A stretch of DNA of 51,295 bases from UBA1181 sp045601045 (lineage in GTDB: Bacteria > Bacteroidota > Bacteroidia > Bacteroidales > Paludibacteraceae). Shown in pieces: positions 40,562 through 50,145 of this stretch. The DNA lies in the NCBI GenBank assembly GCA_045601045.1, contig JAZRZA010000009.1, positions 1-51,295 of the forward strand. The letters are read 5' to 3'. The notes below the pieces were generated by a model. It did not search any database. It was not told the origin of the DNA and worked only from the letters and a program-made list of their open reading frames with translations. The translations under genes were made by a program, and so were the position numbers. Numbering within the stretch: the stretch's first letter is position 1; each line of letters begins with the position of its first letter.

Positions 40562-42778
40562 TTAATGTGCCAACGTGGCCGATACACCAAACTTCACATA
40601 ACTTGGGTCCAATGCATAACCTCTCATATACAACGAGTTATGCTTCTTCGTCCACAATTTGTTCAAATGATTCATCTCGACATAGAAACGGGCACGCTTC
40701 AATTGGAAATTGACAAACGCGTTCATATAGAGATATTCGCCATATTTACCGTAATTTTCACTCTCCGGATTCTGCAAGAAGAATTGTCCGGTAGCCGGCA
40801 TATAGTTCGGCGCGTAATAAGCCGAATTCCAACGAGCGTCCACGCCGACCTGGAGATTCAACACCTTGAAGATCTTGTCAAACCGCAAATAGGCGGCCGA
40901 GTACCAGTTGATGGATGGCAGGGGCAATATTGTCTGCTTGCTACATTTTTGGAAAACCAAATCATTATCCCAATGGAATTTCCATACGCAAGCACGCTCA
41001 CGGATGGCAAAGGAGAGTATCTGAATGGTTCCATCATACTGTTCAGGCAACGCTTTCTCATTCCAATAGATGTAATTCGAAAGATTCTTCATCGTGGCCG
41101 TCGCGGAAAGAGACAACTTGTCATAAAACGCGAACGAAGGGAATCGCAAGGTTCCATCCACGGAGAAGGTATTCTTGTAATCGAAGTCCTCATTCCACTC
41201 AATGTGGTTCGAGAAATAGTGTTCCTCGAAATAATCGGGACATTCGCGGTTATATGAGGCGTTCGCTTCTATCTCGACACGTTGTTTACCCCAATTCGCC
41301 TTACTGGAGAGATTTCCGCCCAAATTGAGACTTCCCGCCTTCATCTTCTCATCCAAAAAGAAGTATTCACCGTAGAGATCATAGGTGAAAGCCTCGCCGT
41401 TATGCTTGGTCAATTTGGCTCCGATACCCAATTTGTTTTGGTAAGTGGCGCTGTAGATCGGATTCATCAAGTATCCCAGCGAATCGTTGTGACTGGTAAC
41501 TGGCCCGGAAGCCAAAGAGCGTTCCTTGTCCAAGTAGGAATATTTTTTTAAGTCGTAGGCGACATAGGCCGCCAGACCGAACCGCATCAACTTATTGAAC
41601 TCCTCGTTCAAAGTGACACCGACCGAATGTCTCATCCGCCAAAAATGGGTGGAATCCACCGTTTTCAAGGAATCATACAACACCTTATCGCTCAACCCGT
41701 ATGAGTGGTAAAAACTGTCGACACCCGATGGCGACAACGAGCGTTCGTAATACCTGCGCCAATCCGCCTCCGAATTGAAGGTGTAGAAGATCGTGGTGGC
41801 CGGAACAAATTCATATCGGGAAGAATCTGGGGTAACCTTCACCGCACGCTCGACGCCAAAGTGTTTTTTGAGATGCAAGTAGGCATTCCAGTTATGCACC
41901 TTATTCCAAGCGTTGTCATCCTGGAAGACAGGGATATTGGCCGGTTCCATATTTCCCGTGTTTTTGGGGTCAGAAACACTTCTATCATCGAGGAATCCAC
42001 CGCTTTCATAAGACTCAAATCCGTTGAATGAAACTGCCGCCATGTACTCGAACTTCTCGCCGCCATAGGAAGAGAAGAATCCAGTATTGTGATATTTGGT
42101 GGACAACGAAGGATAGGCGCCGTACGCCTTGGTCCAATTGCCATACAAGCCAAAATTCAACTTGGATCCCGCATTCACGGTAAAGAGTCCATCAATGCAA
42201 CGATTGCTGCGATTATGGGTTCCTCCTCCATAAAAATCCACGTAAGAGAAGGGATCTTTAGTATTGAAGAAGAGAATCTCATCCACCGACTTATAGAACA
42301 TCTGATAAGGTTGGAAGAAGATGAAATCGGTTTTATTCGCGCGATCCGCGTAAATTGCGGACTGGGAAGGCGAACCCAAATTACCTAACGTCTGCAAAGT
42401 AACCGTCTGCTTCAAAGCCTTGTTGTTGACATAGAACTCCGACATCGAAGTATCAAGAGCACCCTCTTTCTTAAAACCGACCTCACCATCACTGAGCCAG
42501 CAAAAAATGCGACGATTGGCCTTGATGGAATCCAACCGGACTTGCCTCAAAGAGTCGTCGGGACTCTGTTCGCGTTTTTTCCTGCGTGTTTTCGTCACTT
42601 TATCACGCGAATTCTCTTGGGAAGACAAGAGCGTATCCGTCGTCATTTCAGAAACGGGCAAAGAATTCTCGGAGGCTGCCGAGTTCTCGGAAACGGAATC
42701 CTCGGATGCGTTCGCGCCAACTAAAAGCGACGGCAAGAACAACAGCAACGTCAAAAATATATTTCTATGCAATCTCAT
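40562..42778 (-). CDS. Putative outer-membrane porin
   Basis: The 738-residue protein starts with a signal peptide (NIFLTLLLFLPSLLVGANA), followed by a serine and acidic-rich linker (residues 25-85) with a basic KTRRKKREQ patch. The rest is beta-rich with alternating aromatic strands (KLNFGLYGNWTKAYG, FRRYY-like turns, RARFYVEMNHLN) and ends in a strand closing with VKFGVSATLAH. It looks like the Bacteroidetes putative porin family (PF14121 type). It would sit in the outer membrane. Its start overlaps the stop of the YjdF-like gene (42775-42778), so the two are one operon. Confidence 0.85.
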   Translation of the reverse strand: MRLHRNIFLTLLLFLPSLLVGANASEDSVSENSAASENSLPVSEMTTDTLLSSQENSRDKVTKTRRKKREQSPDDSLRQVRLDSIKANRRIFCWLSDGEVGFKKEGALDTSMSEFYVNNKALKQTVTLQTLGNLGSPSQSAIYADRANKTDFIFFQPYQMFYKSVDEILFFNTKDPFSYVDFYGGGTHNRSNRCIDGLFTVNAGSKLNFGLYGNWTKAYGAYPSLSTKYHNTGFFSSYGGEKFEYMAAVSFNGFESYESGGFLDDRSVSDPKNTGNMEPANIPVFQDDNAWNKVHNWNAYLHLKKHFGVERAVKVTPDSSRYEFVPATTIFYTFNSEADWRRYYERSLSPSGVDSFYHSYGLSDKVLYDSLKTVDSTHFWRMRHSVGVTLNEEFNKLMRFGLAAYVAYDLKKYSYLDKERSLASGPVTSHNDSLGYLMNPIYSATYQNKLGIGAKLTKHNGEAFTYDLYGEYFFLDEKMKAGSLNLGGNLSSKANWGKQRVEIEANASYNRECPDYFEEHYFSNHIEWNEDFDYKNTFSVDGTLRFPSFAFYDKLSLSATATMKNLSNYIYWNEKALPEQYDGTIQILSFAIRERACVWKFHWDNDLVFQKCSKQTILPLPSINWYSAAYLRFDKIFKVLNLQVGVDARWNSAYYAPNYMPATGQFFLQNPESENYGKYGEYLYMNAFVNFQLKRARFYVEMNHLNKLWTKKHNSLYMRGYALDPSYVKFGVSATLAH

Positions 42779-43419
42779 ACATTATTTCCTTTCCATCGAT
42801 ATCTCACAAAGAGCACCATAGCGGTCAAAGCACCGATCAATGCCCATAGGATATCCTTCTGGGTATCAAAAGGATCACCTTGTGAACCTACAAAATCATC
42901 GGCACCCTCCACCGAATAGATGATTGTCGCGAATTCTATCAACTCATAAGCCGCGCTGATCGCCAAAGAGACACTCACCGCCAAGAAAACAGCGAATACG
43001 CCACGTTGAGTGACATTTCGTGTCGCAAGCAGATGTCTGCACGCCAAATAAGGGGTGAAGCCTTGCATAAAGTGGCCTAATTTATCGTAATTATTACGCG
43101 TCCATCCCAATGTTACACCAAGAAAGTCATCCGGATTAAAGAAAGGAACTTTCGGATAGGAGAAGACACCGCCAATCACCAAGATGAAAGCGTGGAAAAT
43201 GAATATGCAGTTCAAGAACATAGGCAAACGCACTCCCTTCGCCGTCAAAGACAAAAGGAAGAACAATCCAATGAAAGCCGGCGCTGTCTCCATCGCCCAG
43301 ACCGACTTGTCATAGGAGACCATCACGGTAAGCGCGCAAAGCAATGTCACCCCCAAATAGAGGATGAAAACATTGTCCTTTATGAGACCTTCTTTCATTA
43401 AATTTGACTTGTCCGCCAT
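42775..43419 (-). CDS. YjdF/DUF2238-family membrane protein
   Basis: The protein has about six membrane segments with the family elements FSYPKVPFF, NNYDKLGHFMQGF and ISAAYELIEF, and ends with GSQGDPFDTQKDILWALIGA. The conserved YDK.GHF and ELIE acidic residues are the hallmark of DUF2238, whose biochemical role is unknown. I use the ATG at 43419 (MADKSNLMKEG), since the family starts near there; an upstream Met at 43455 would add 12 residues. It overlaps the porin gene by 4 bp. Confidence 0.85.
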   Translation of the reverse strand: MADKSNLMKEGLIKDNVFILYLGVTLLCALTVMVSYDKSVWAMETAPAFIGLFFLLSLTAKGVRLPMFLNCIFIFHAFILVIGGVFSYPKVPFFNPDDFLGVTLGWTRNNYDKLGHFMQGFTPYLACRHLLATRNVTQRGVFAVFLAVSVSLAISAAYELIEFATIIYSVEGADDFVGSQGDPFDTQKDILWALIGALTAMVLFVRYRWKGNNV

Positions 43420-43452
43420 ACGATAATCAACTCTACACTTTAACTCAAAATG

Positions 43453-43460
43453 CAAAAATA
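43453..43460 (-). promoter_or_regulatory. Possible -7 element before the YjdF/porin operon
   Basis: The minus strand reads TATTTTTG, 33 bp before the ATG at 43419. The nearest TTTG upstream is 26 bp away, which is longer than the usual 19-21. Confidence 0.35.
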
Positions 43461-43574
43461 CAAATAATATTTAAGATTTTAGTCTCCAAATTTAATTATT
43501 GTCTAATAGCGGTATCCCCTTTCACGCATTTATTTTCCGTATATAATTTTAATTCTAAATTCTTAAATTTTTTC

Positions 43575-43582
43575 TACCTTTG
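43575..43582 (+). promoter_or_regulatory. Putative -7 element of purM
   Basis: TACCTTTG is a clean TAnnTTTG match, 73 bp before the chosen purM start. A TTTT segment lies 24 bp upstream as a weak -33. Confidence 0.5.
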
Positions 43583-43655
43583 CAAATGCTAATATGCGCA
43601 CATGAAGTGTGACAAACACTTCCCCGAATTTGAAATAAGAAATAAACAAAATATT

Positions 43656-44822
43656 ATGAGCGATCAACGTTACAATCTTCGAGGCGTCTCCGCAAGCAAG
43701 GAGGATGTCCATAATGCGATCAAAAACATCGACAAGGGAATTTATCCCAAGGCTTTCTGCAAGATTATCCCGGATATACTAGGTGGAGATCCAAACTATT
43801 GCAATATTATGCATGCGGATGGAGCGGGAACCAAATCATCCCTAGCCTATCTTTACTGGAAAGAGACCGGTGACCTCTCCGTTTGGAAGGGTATCGCGCA
43901 AGATGCGTTGATCATGAACATCGACGACCTTCTCTGCGTGGGTGCGACCGACAATATCTTGGTATCTTCCACCATCGGAAGAAACAAACTGCTTGTTCCC
44001 GGCGAGGTGATTTCAGCCATCATCAACGGAACAGACGAGTTGTTAGCGGAACTTCGTGAAATGGGTGTAGGCGTCTATGCTACTGGCGGCGAGACTGCGG
44101 ATGTGGGCGACTTGGTTCGTACCATCATCGTGGACAGCACCGTTACTTGTAGAATGAAGCGTTCCGATGTGATCGACAACGCGAACATCCAACCAGGCGA
44201 CGTCATCGTAGGTTTGGCCTCTTACGGACAGGCCACTTACGAGAAAGAATACAACGGCGGTATGGGCAGCAACGGCTTGACCTCCGCTCGCCACGACGTA
44301 TTCGCCAAATATTTGGCAAAGAAATATCCTGAGAGCTTCGATGCGGCCGTTCCGGATGAATTAGTATATTCAGGCGGTCTGAAATTGACTGACGCGGTAG
44401 AGAATTGCCCTGTGAACGCAGGAAAGATGGTTCTCTCTCCTACCCGCACCTACGCTCCAGTCATCAAAAAGATATTGGATCAACTTCGTCCATCCATCCA
44501 CGGTATGATCCACTGTTCAGGTGGCGCGCAGACCAAGGTGCTTCACTTCGTGGAGAATGTGAAGATCACCAAGAACAATATGTTCCCTGTACCGCCATTG
44601 TTCAAGACCATCCAAGAGCAATCGAAGACCGATTGGCAAGAGATGTACAAGGTATTCAACATGGGACACCGTTTCGAAATCTACTTACCAAAGGAGAAGG
44701 CAGACGAGGTGATCAAGATCTCCCAATCATTCGGAATCGACGCTCAAATCGTCGGTTTTGTTGAGAAATCGGAGAAGACTCAACTCGTCATCGAGAGCGA
44801 ATTCGGAAGATTCGAATATTAA
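43656..44822 (+). CDS. purM: Phosphoribosylformylglycinamidine cyclo-ligase (AIR synthase)
   Basis: PurM closes the imidazole ring in purine synthesis. The protein has MHADGAGTKSSLAYLY, IAQDALIMNIDDLLCVGA, LLAELREMGVGVYATGGETADVGDLVRT, GVDxI-like PGDVIVGLASYGQ, GSNGLTSARHDVFA, MIHCSGGAQTKVLHF and MGHRFEIYLPKEKAD. The N-terminus MSDQRYNLRGVSASKEDVHNAI is the Bacteroidetes form. I chose ATG 43656; the open frame to 43602 adds 18 residues not seen in the family. It ends before a strong terminator. Confidence 0.95.
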   Translation: MSDQRYNLRGVSASKEDVHNAIKNIDKGIYPKAFCKIIPDILGGDPNYCNIMHADGAGTKSSLAYLYWKETGDLSVWKGIAQDALIMNIDDLLCVGATDNILVSSTIGRNKLLVPGEVISAIINGTDELLAELREMGVGVYATGGETADVGDLVRTIIVDSTVTCRMKRSDVIDNANIQPGDVIVGLASYGQATYEKEYNGGMGSNGLTSARHDVFAKYLAKKYPESFDAAVPDELVYSGGLKLTDAVENCPVNAGKMVLSPTRTYAPVIKKILDQLRPSIHGMIHCSGGAQTKVLHFVENVKITKNNMFPVPPLFKTIQEQSKTDWQEMYKVFNMGHRFEIYLPKEKADEVIKISQSFGIDAQIVGFVEKSEKTQLVIESEFGRFEY

Positions 44823-44842
44823 TACGTAAATAAATCATCTCA

Positions 44843-44873
44843 AAGGCACTTCATAATTGGAGTGCCTTTTTTA
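44843..44873 (+). terminator. Rho-independent terminator of purM
   Basis: AAAGGCACT and AGTGCCTTT form a 9-bp perfect stem around a 10-base loop, followed by a T run. It lies 20 bp after the purM stop. Confidence 0.85.
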
Positions 44874-44941
44874 TCCCTTAACTTTCTTTGAAGAAAATCC
44901 ACAAATCATTGAAAAATAGTATATTTATCACTACTATTTTA

Positions 44942-44949
44942 TATTTTTG
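44942..44949 (+). promoter_or_regulatory. Possible -7 element of the CotH-family gene
   Basis: TATTTTTG fits TAnnTTTG, 61 bp before the ATG at 45011. No good TTTG is seen 19-21 bp upstream. Confidence 0.35.
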
Positions 44950-45010
44950 TAATGAAAAGCACAACGATTGTTAGTTACAACCATAAATTCTATCCATAAA
45001 CAAACACACC

Positions 45011-47773
45011 ATGAGTAGGCTTAAGACCATGAAAATAGCGCTTACCGCTCTTTTGTTCATTCAATGCTTCGCCTTGAACGCGCAACGACAAGAGACGGTC
45101 AGACTCAACCTCAAAACAGAACCTGCGGCAGGCGGAAGCATCGTCAGCGACAAGGATTCCTATTTAAGAGACGAAACAGGCGAATTCACCGCCATCGCCA
45201 ACAAGGGGTACCGTTTCACGAAATGGACCAAGGACGATCGAAACTACTCCACTGAAGAGAGTATCACCATCAGCCGATTGTCGAGAGAACTGCGATTGAC
45301 CGCCTATTTTGAATTGATCACCCACAAAATCGAGACCAAGGTCAACGACAGCAAGGCGGGCGTCGTATATTCCAATAATGCCAACAACCAATTCGTGCCT
45401 GGGGACACTGCCATTCTTGAGGCGCAACCCAACTGTGGCTATCGTTTTTCCCGCTGGGAAGGCGACGACACCAACGAAGAAGGCACTGTCATCGAAGGAA
45501 ATACCATCAAGGTCTACGGCGTCGAGAGAGAGATGAGCTTCACAGCCATCTTCACAGAGGATCCCGACTACCGCCCCATGATCTCGATTAGCGAAATCAT
45601 GCCTTGTAACCTATCCACATACATGGACAGCGACTACTATAACTTTTCAGGTTTTATCGAATTCGCCAACACAGGTGATTGCAGGGAAAATCTCAAATCG
45701 TACACCATCACCCATTACAAATTGACCAGTAAAGGAAAATACAAAATCAAATGGGAATGGGAGATCCAGCAAGATTATTATGTCGATGGAAAGAGACTTA
45801 ACCTCATGTGGTTCGACGAACGATACAACGAGGCAGATGTGCAAAAAAACAGCAAAAAGAGCGACCATTCCCCTTACAAATTGGATGCGGACGGAGGAGC
45901 CATCGTTCTCCGCAAAGGGGGAACCATCATCGATTCCATCGCTTATGGGGCGACCGGTTCACACCTCTCCTACGGTAGAGATGGAGAATCTGAGGGATTT
46001 ATGGATCCGACGCCTTACCAAAAGAACAATATCTCCTATAAGAACCGCATGGAGGATTGTTGCGAAGCCGTATACTTCAGTGAAATGGGAGGGTTAAAGG
46101 AGAAAGGGTTCTCTCTGAAATTGAGTTGTGAAACGGAGGGTGCATCCATCTACTACACCACAGATGGCAAGGAACCGACGGCAAAAAACGGGAAATTATA
46201 CCAATCCCCTATTCAAATCGAGGCGAACACCTGTGTCCGGGCCAGAGCGATCCATCCACAAAAATTGACAGGTGAAATCGTCACCCACTCCTACATCTTC
46301 AATGATGACAAACACAAAAAATGCGGTGGATTCACCGTTCCTATCGTCTCTTTAACCGTGGATAACGATTATTTCTACGATAATACGATCGGTATCTACA
46401 TCACAGGCACAAACGGTATCCAAGGAGACAAGAGTTGCAGCGGCGTAGGCAACTACAACCAAGATTGGCAACGTCCCGTGAATTTCGAGTACATCGTGGA
46501 TGGAGAACAACAAGAGTCCCGCGAAGTGGAATCTGCCATTGTAGGTGGATGCTCCATCACAGCCACCATCAAATCTTTGGTGCTCAAAACGTCGAAAAAG
46601 ACAGGTAGCGAGAACTACGACTACCATTTTTTCCAATCCAAACCGGAGATTACACACAAGACCATCCATTTGCGTAACGGTGGAAACGATAACAATGGCC
46701 TCAAATTCCGCGATGGTCTTATGCAGACTTTCGCCATCGGCATGAACATTGATTACCAAGCCTACCAACCTGTGGCCTACTACCTCAACGGCAAATATAT
46801 GGGCTTGATGAATTTGAACGAACGGACCAACGCCGACTACGTCACCTCCAATTATGGCGTAGAGGAAGAGGAGATGGATTTGGTGGTAATCTCCGATCAA
46901 AAGGGCATTTACGCGTCAAGGGGAGATTTAGAGGCCTACAATGAATTGGTGGATTATCTCTCAGAGAGTGATCCGAATGATGTCAACTACTTCAAGGGCG
47001 CTTGCGAAAGAATGGATATGGACGAATACATCGACTACCAAATCCTACAACAATTTATGGCGAACGCGGATTGGCCAGGCAACAACACCAAGATATGGAG
47101 AAAGCGAAAAGAGGGAAAGCTCTTCCGATGGATCGTCTACGATATGGACTACGGTTTGGGACTCTACAACACCTTGAGTTACAAGGTCAATATGATCAAT
47201 TGGTGTCAAGGCAAAGAGACCCTTAATTGGGCCAACAAGAAAAGTTGGATGACAGTCATCTTCGCCAATTTAGCCAAGAACAAAGAATTCAAAAAGAAAT
47301 TCTACCAACGTTACAAAGAGGCGTTGGAAACGACCTTCTCCCAAGAGAATATCACCATGGTTTTCGATAGCATCACAACTATCGTCAACGAGGAATATTG
47401 CGCCACCAGAGGCACATCCGCGACCAGCGCGGCTGAATCCTTAAAGAAATTCGCGGTCAACCGTATTGATGTCGTGGACCAACAATTAGAGGAATTCATC
47501 GGTGATCTGAAGCGGGAGTTGACAGGATATGAAGAGTTGGGGGCAACCGCCATCACCCTTTATCCTAACCCGACGCGCTCCTCCTTCACGATTGAATCCG
47601 AGGCGGGTATCGAATCTGTCACACTCACATCAAGCGATGGAACGATTCTCTTCTCTGAAAGCAACCAAGGATCTACTTACCAAAGAGATATAAGTTCGTT
47701 GCCTGCCGGCGTTTATTATGTACGGATCGTCACCGAAACGTCGAGCGTCACGAAAAAAATAATCAAACAGTAG
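45011..47773 (+). CDS. Secreted CotH-kinase-family protein with T9SS sorting domain
   Basis: The 920-residue protein has a signal peptide (MKIALTALLFIQCFALNA, from the Met at residue 7), two InlB-type repeat segments rich in GY.F..W (residues 35-175), and a lamin-tail-like stretch with ISEIMPCN near residue 190. A chitobiase-type C-terminal domain (GASIYYTTDGKEPT) follows near 380. The CotH domain is about 430-800, with the expected acidic motif WIVYDMDYGLGLYN near residue 715. The last 75 residues are a T9SS type A sorting domain (LYPNPTRSSFTIES...LPAGVYYVRIVT...KKIIKQ). CotH domains are protein kinases in spore coats; here they are exported. T9SS cargo is normally cleaved at this domain and attached to A-LPS. 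Confidence 0.9.
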   Translation: MSRLKTMKIALTALLFIQCFALNAQRQETVRLNLKTEPAAGGSIVSDKDSYLRDETGEFTAIANKGYRFTKWTKDDRNYSTEESITISRLSRELRLTAYFELITHKIETKVNDSKAGVVYSNNANNQFVPGDTAILEAQPNCGYRFSRWEGDDTNEEGTVIEGNTIKVYGVEREMSFTAIFTEDPDYRPMISISEIMPCNLSTYMDSDYYNFSGFIEFANTGDCRENLKSYTITHYKLTSKGKYKIKWEWEIQQDYYVDGKRLNLMWFDERYNEADVQKNSKKSDHSPYKLDADGGAIVLRKGGTIIDSIAYGATGSHLSYGRDGESEGFMDPTPYQKNNISYKNRMEDCCEAVYFSEMGGLKEKGFSLKLSCETEGASIYYTTDGKEPTAKNGKLYQSPIQIEANTCVRARAIHPQKLTGEIVTHSYIFNDDKHKKCGGFTVPIVSLTVDNDYFYDNTIGIYITGTNGIQGDKSCSGVGNYNQDWQRPVNFEYIVDGEQQESREVESAIVGGCSITATIKSLVLKTSKKTGSENYDYHFFQSKPEITHKTIHLRNGGNDNNGLKFRDGLMQTFAIGMNIDYQAYQPVAYYLNGKYMGLMNLNERTNADYVTSNYGVEEEEMDLVVISDQKGIYASRGDLEAYNELVDYLSESDPNDVNYFKGACERMDMDEYIDYQILQQFMANADWPGNNTKIWRKRKEGKLFRWIVYDMDYGLGLYNTLSYKVNMINWCQGKETLNWANKKSWMTVIFANLAKNKEFKKKFYQRYKEALETTFSQENITMVFDSITTIVNEEYCATRGTSATSAAESLKKFAVNRIDVVDQQLEEFIGDLKRELTGYEELGATAITLYPNPTRSSFTIESEAGIESVTLTSSDGTILFSESNQGSTYQRDISSLPAGVYYVRIVTETSSVTKKIIKQ

Positions 47774-47790
47774 GTTTCATTCAGTGTAAT

Positions 47791-47829
47791 AAGAAGTCCG
47801 ATACCGAGATGGTACCGGACTTCTTTTTT
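47791..47829 (+). terminator. Terminator after the CotH-family gene
   Basis: AAGAAGTCCGATACC and GGTACCGGACTTCTT pair with one mismatch around a GAGAT loop, and a T run follows. It also lies 25 bp beyond the convergent SMP-30-like gene. Confidence 0.8.
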
Positions 47830-47853
47830 GACTTTATTTTTAGGCGATCAAAA

Positions 47854-48846
47854 TCATCTGTTTTCACCCCAATAATTACATTTCATACCCTTTACACCTG
47901 GTTTCACCACAAACATTTTTCCCGCTTGCGGATATTTCTCTTCGCCTCCCTCCGACATCCAGAGAGAGCAGGTTGTGATATAGAGCTCATCCAACGCTTC
48001 GCCGCCAAAGGCCAAGGCGGAAACATTCTCCGCAGGGACCTCGATCTTTTGCAAAAGTTCGCCGGTCGCTGGATTCCAGCGCGTCACGCAGGCCGCTCCC
48101 CAATTGGCCACCCATAGCATACCCTCCGCATCGATGGTATTACCGTCTGGCGTACCTAAATCAGGGGTCATTGTGATGATCTCCCTTCGATTGGAGATTT
48201 CTCCCTTCTCTTCGTCAAAATCAAAGGCGGAGACCTTCAAAGTGGGGGTATCTTGGTAGTACATCGTCTTGCCGTCTGGAGACCACGCCACACCGTTTGA
48301 AATGGTAACACCATCCAATATCTTTTTTCCCTTTCCATCAGGATCTACCCTGAGAAAATTGGCTTTTAAAGGGGTGCAATCCTTGTCCATGGTACCAATC
48401 CAGAGGCGGCCTTGGGCATCACATTTACCATCATTGTACCGATTGCCAGCCTCCCTGCCCTCGGGATCCGCTATGAATTCCAATTGTTCGGTGGAAAGGG
48501 TCAGTTTGTAGATACCATCCTCCAATCCGACCACAACACGATCCTCTTCATAAGGAATTACGGTGCCAATCTGTTTGGATAACTTGATCTCCCGGTTTTT
48601 ACCATCCTTCGGGGTATAAATCAAAAGACTTCCCTGGGTATCAATCCACAAAAGCCGATTATACTTGTAGTCCCAAATAGGACCTTCTCCCACGCGCATC
48701 ACAGTATCCACCGCCACAGCGCACTTCAAGTTCAAAGAATCATTCATACTTGTACCAAATTTTGGATGAGTTCCCTCTTGGGTGTCACAAGAGGAAATGG
48801 TGCAACTTGCCATCAGCAAGGAGCCGATAATTAACGTTTTATTCAT
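47854..48846 (-). CDS. SMP-30/gluconolactonase-family lipoprotein
   Basis: The 330-residue product has a lipoprotein signal (MNKTLIIGSLLMASCTISSC; a lipobox TISSC) and a beta-propeller typical of SMP-30/gluconolactonase/LRE proteins: GEGPIWDYKYNRLLWID, YNDGKCDAQGRLWIGTMD, ISNGVAWSPDGKTMYYQDT, PDGNTIDAEGMLWVANWGAACVTRW and ALAFGGEALDELYITT. Metal-binding Glu, Asn and Asp positions of the family are present in these segments. It probably hydrolyses a sugar lactone or similar ester in the periplasm. It is monocistronic and divergent from prfA. Confidence 0.88.
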   Translation of the reverse strand: MNKTLIIGSLLMASCTISSCDTQEGTHPKFGTSMNDSLNLKCAVAVDTVMRVGEGPIWDYKYNRLLWIDTQGSLLIYTPKDGKNREIKLSKQIGTVIPYEEDRVVVGLEDGIYKLTLSTEQLEFIADPEGREAGNRYNDGKCDAQGRLWIGTMDKDCTPLKANFLRVDPDGKGKKILDGVTISNGVAWSPDGKTMYYQDTPTLKVSAFDFDEEKGEISNRREIITMTPDLGTPDGNTIDAEGMLWVANWGAACVTRWNPATGELLQKIEVPAENVSALAFGGEALDELYITTCSLWMSEGGEEKYPQAGKMFVVKPGVKGMKCNYWGENR

Positions 48847-48882
48847 ATTATTGAAACATCTATACTGCTATTGAACAGCACG

Positions 48883-48890
48883 CAAAGATA
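48883..48890 (-). promoter_or_regulatory. Putative -7 element of the SMP-30-like gene
   Basis: TATCTTTG on the minus strand, 37 bp before the ATG, fits TAnnTTTG. The -33 region has no good match. Confidence 0.4.
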
Positions 48891-48927
48891 GCCATAAATA
48901 CGAAATCGTGACTCCCCTTCTATCCTT

Positions 48928-48960
48928 TTTTGCCTATTTCAAGAAATAATCGTAACTTTG
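48928..48960 (+). promoter_or_regulatory. Putative promoter of prfA
   Basis: TTTG at 48928-48931 and TAACTTTG at 48953-48960 are separated by 21 bp, fitting the Bacteroidetes consensus. The leader to the ATG at 49006 would be about 40 nt. Confidence 0.6.
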
Positions 48961-49005
48961 AACGAATTTTTAAGGAACTAGATAAACAATAATAACATAC
49001 GCTTT

Positions 49006-50115
49006 ATGGCTGAGAATTCTTTGTTGAGCAAGTTGGACGGATTGGAGCACAAATTCGAAGAGATCTCCACCCTCATAACCGACCCCGCAGTGATTGCGGA
49101 CATGAAAAGATACGTGAAACTGAACAAGGAGTATCACGACTTGGAGTTGATTATGAATGCCAAGAAAGAATACCAAAACGCCCTTTCCAACATTCAGCAA
49201 GCCAAGGAGATCCTTGATACTGAATCGGATCCCGAAATGCGTGAAATGGCCAAGATGGAGTTGGACGAGTTAGAGCCCCAACTACCAGATATGGAGGAGC
49301 GTATCAAGATCTTATTGATTCCTTCCGATCCAGAGGATTGCAAGAACGCCATCGTCGAAATCCGAGGTGGAACCGGTGGTGACGAGGCGGCGCTTTTCGC
49401 GGGCGACCTCTTCAAGATGTACGCAAAGTACTGCGAGATGAAGGGTTGGCAAGTAAGCGTCTCCAGCTTCAACGAAGGAACCGCTGGAGGTTACAAGGAG
49501 ATTATCTTCAACGTATCGGGCGATAATGTCTACGGTACGCTAAAATATGAGTCAGGCGTTCACCGCGTGCAACGTGTCCCAGCCACTGAGACACAAGGAC
49601 GTGTCCACACATCAGCCGCCACTGTGGCCGTATTGCCGGAGGCGGACGAGTTCGATGTTCAAATCAATGAGGGAGAGATCAAGTGGGATACCTTCCGTTC
49701 AGGTGGAGCCGGTGGACAGAACGTCAATAAGGTGGAGTCTGGCGTACGTCTGCGCTACATCTGGAAAAACCCTAACACAGGCGTTGCGGAGGAGATCCTC
49801 ATCGAATGTACCGAGACACGTGACCAACCTAAGAACAAGGAGCGCGCGTTGTCACGCTTGCGTACCATGATCTACGACCGTGAACATCAAAAATACATGG
49901 ACGACATCGCGGCACGCAGAAAAACCATGGTCTCTACCGGAGACCGTTCAGCAAAAATCCGTACCTACAACTACCCTCAAGGTCGTGTCACCGATCACCG
50001 TATCAATTTGACACTCTATAACTTGCAAGCGGTGGTAGGTGGTGAAATCCAAGAGATCATCGACAAATTGATCGTCGCGGAGAATGCGGAGCGTTTGAAG
50101 GAGAGTGAACTATAG
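49006..50115 (+). CDS. prfA: Peptide chain release factor 1
   Basis: RF1 ends translation at UAA and UAG. The PAT anticodon-like motif (HRVQRVPATETQGRVHTSA) and the catalytic GGQ (FRSGGAGGQNVNKVESGVR) are both present, with EIRGGTGGDEAALFAGDLFKMY in the N-terminal domain. A PxT motif of the RF1 type rather than SPF identifies RF1 over RF2. Length is 369 residues. It has its own promoter and is followed 30 bp later by the cysteine synthase gene. Confidence 0.97.
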   Translation: MAENSLLSKLDGLEHKFEEISTLITDPAVIADMKRYVKLNKEYHDLELIMNAKKEYQNALSNIQQAKEILDTESDPEMREMAKMELDELEPQLPDMEERIKILLIPSDPEDCKNAIVEIRGGTGGDEAALFAGDLFKMYAKYCEMKGWQVSVSSFNEGTAGGYKEIIFNVSGDNVYGTLKYESGVHRVQRVPATETQGRVHTSAATVAVLPEADEFDVQINEGEIKWDTFRSGGAGGQNVNKVESGVRLRYIWKNPNTGVAEEILIECTETRDQPKNKERALSRLRTMIYDREHQKYMDDIAARRKTMVSTGDRSAKIRTYNYPQGRVTDHRINLTLYNLQAVVGGEIQEIIDKLIVAENAERLKESEL

Positions 50116-50145
50116 CCAATCAATGTAGAATTAATATTTACCAGA

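Noticed and set aside
40565..41257. 230-codon plus-strand frame opposite the porin gene
   Set aside because: No signal or domain is present, and the porin frame on the other strand is better supported.
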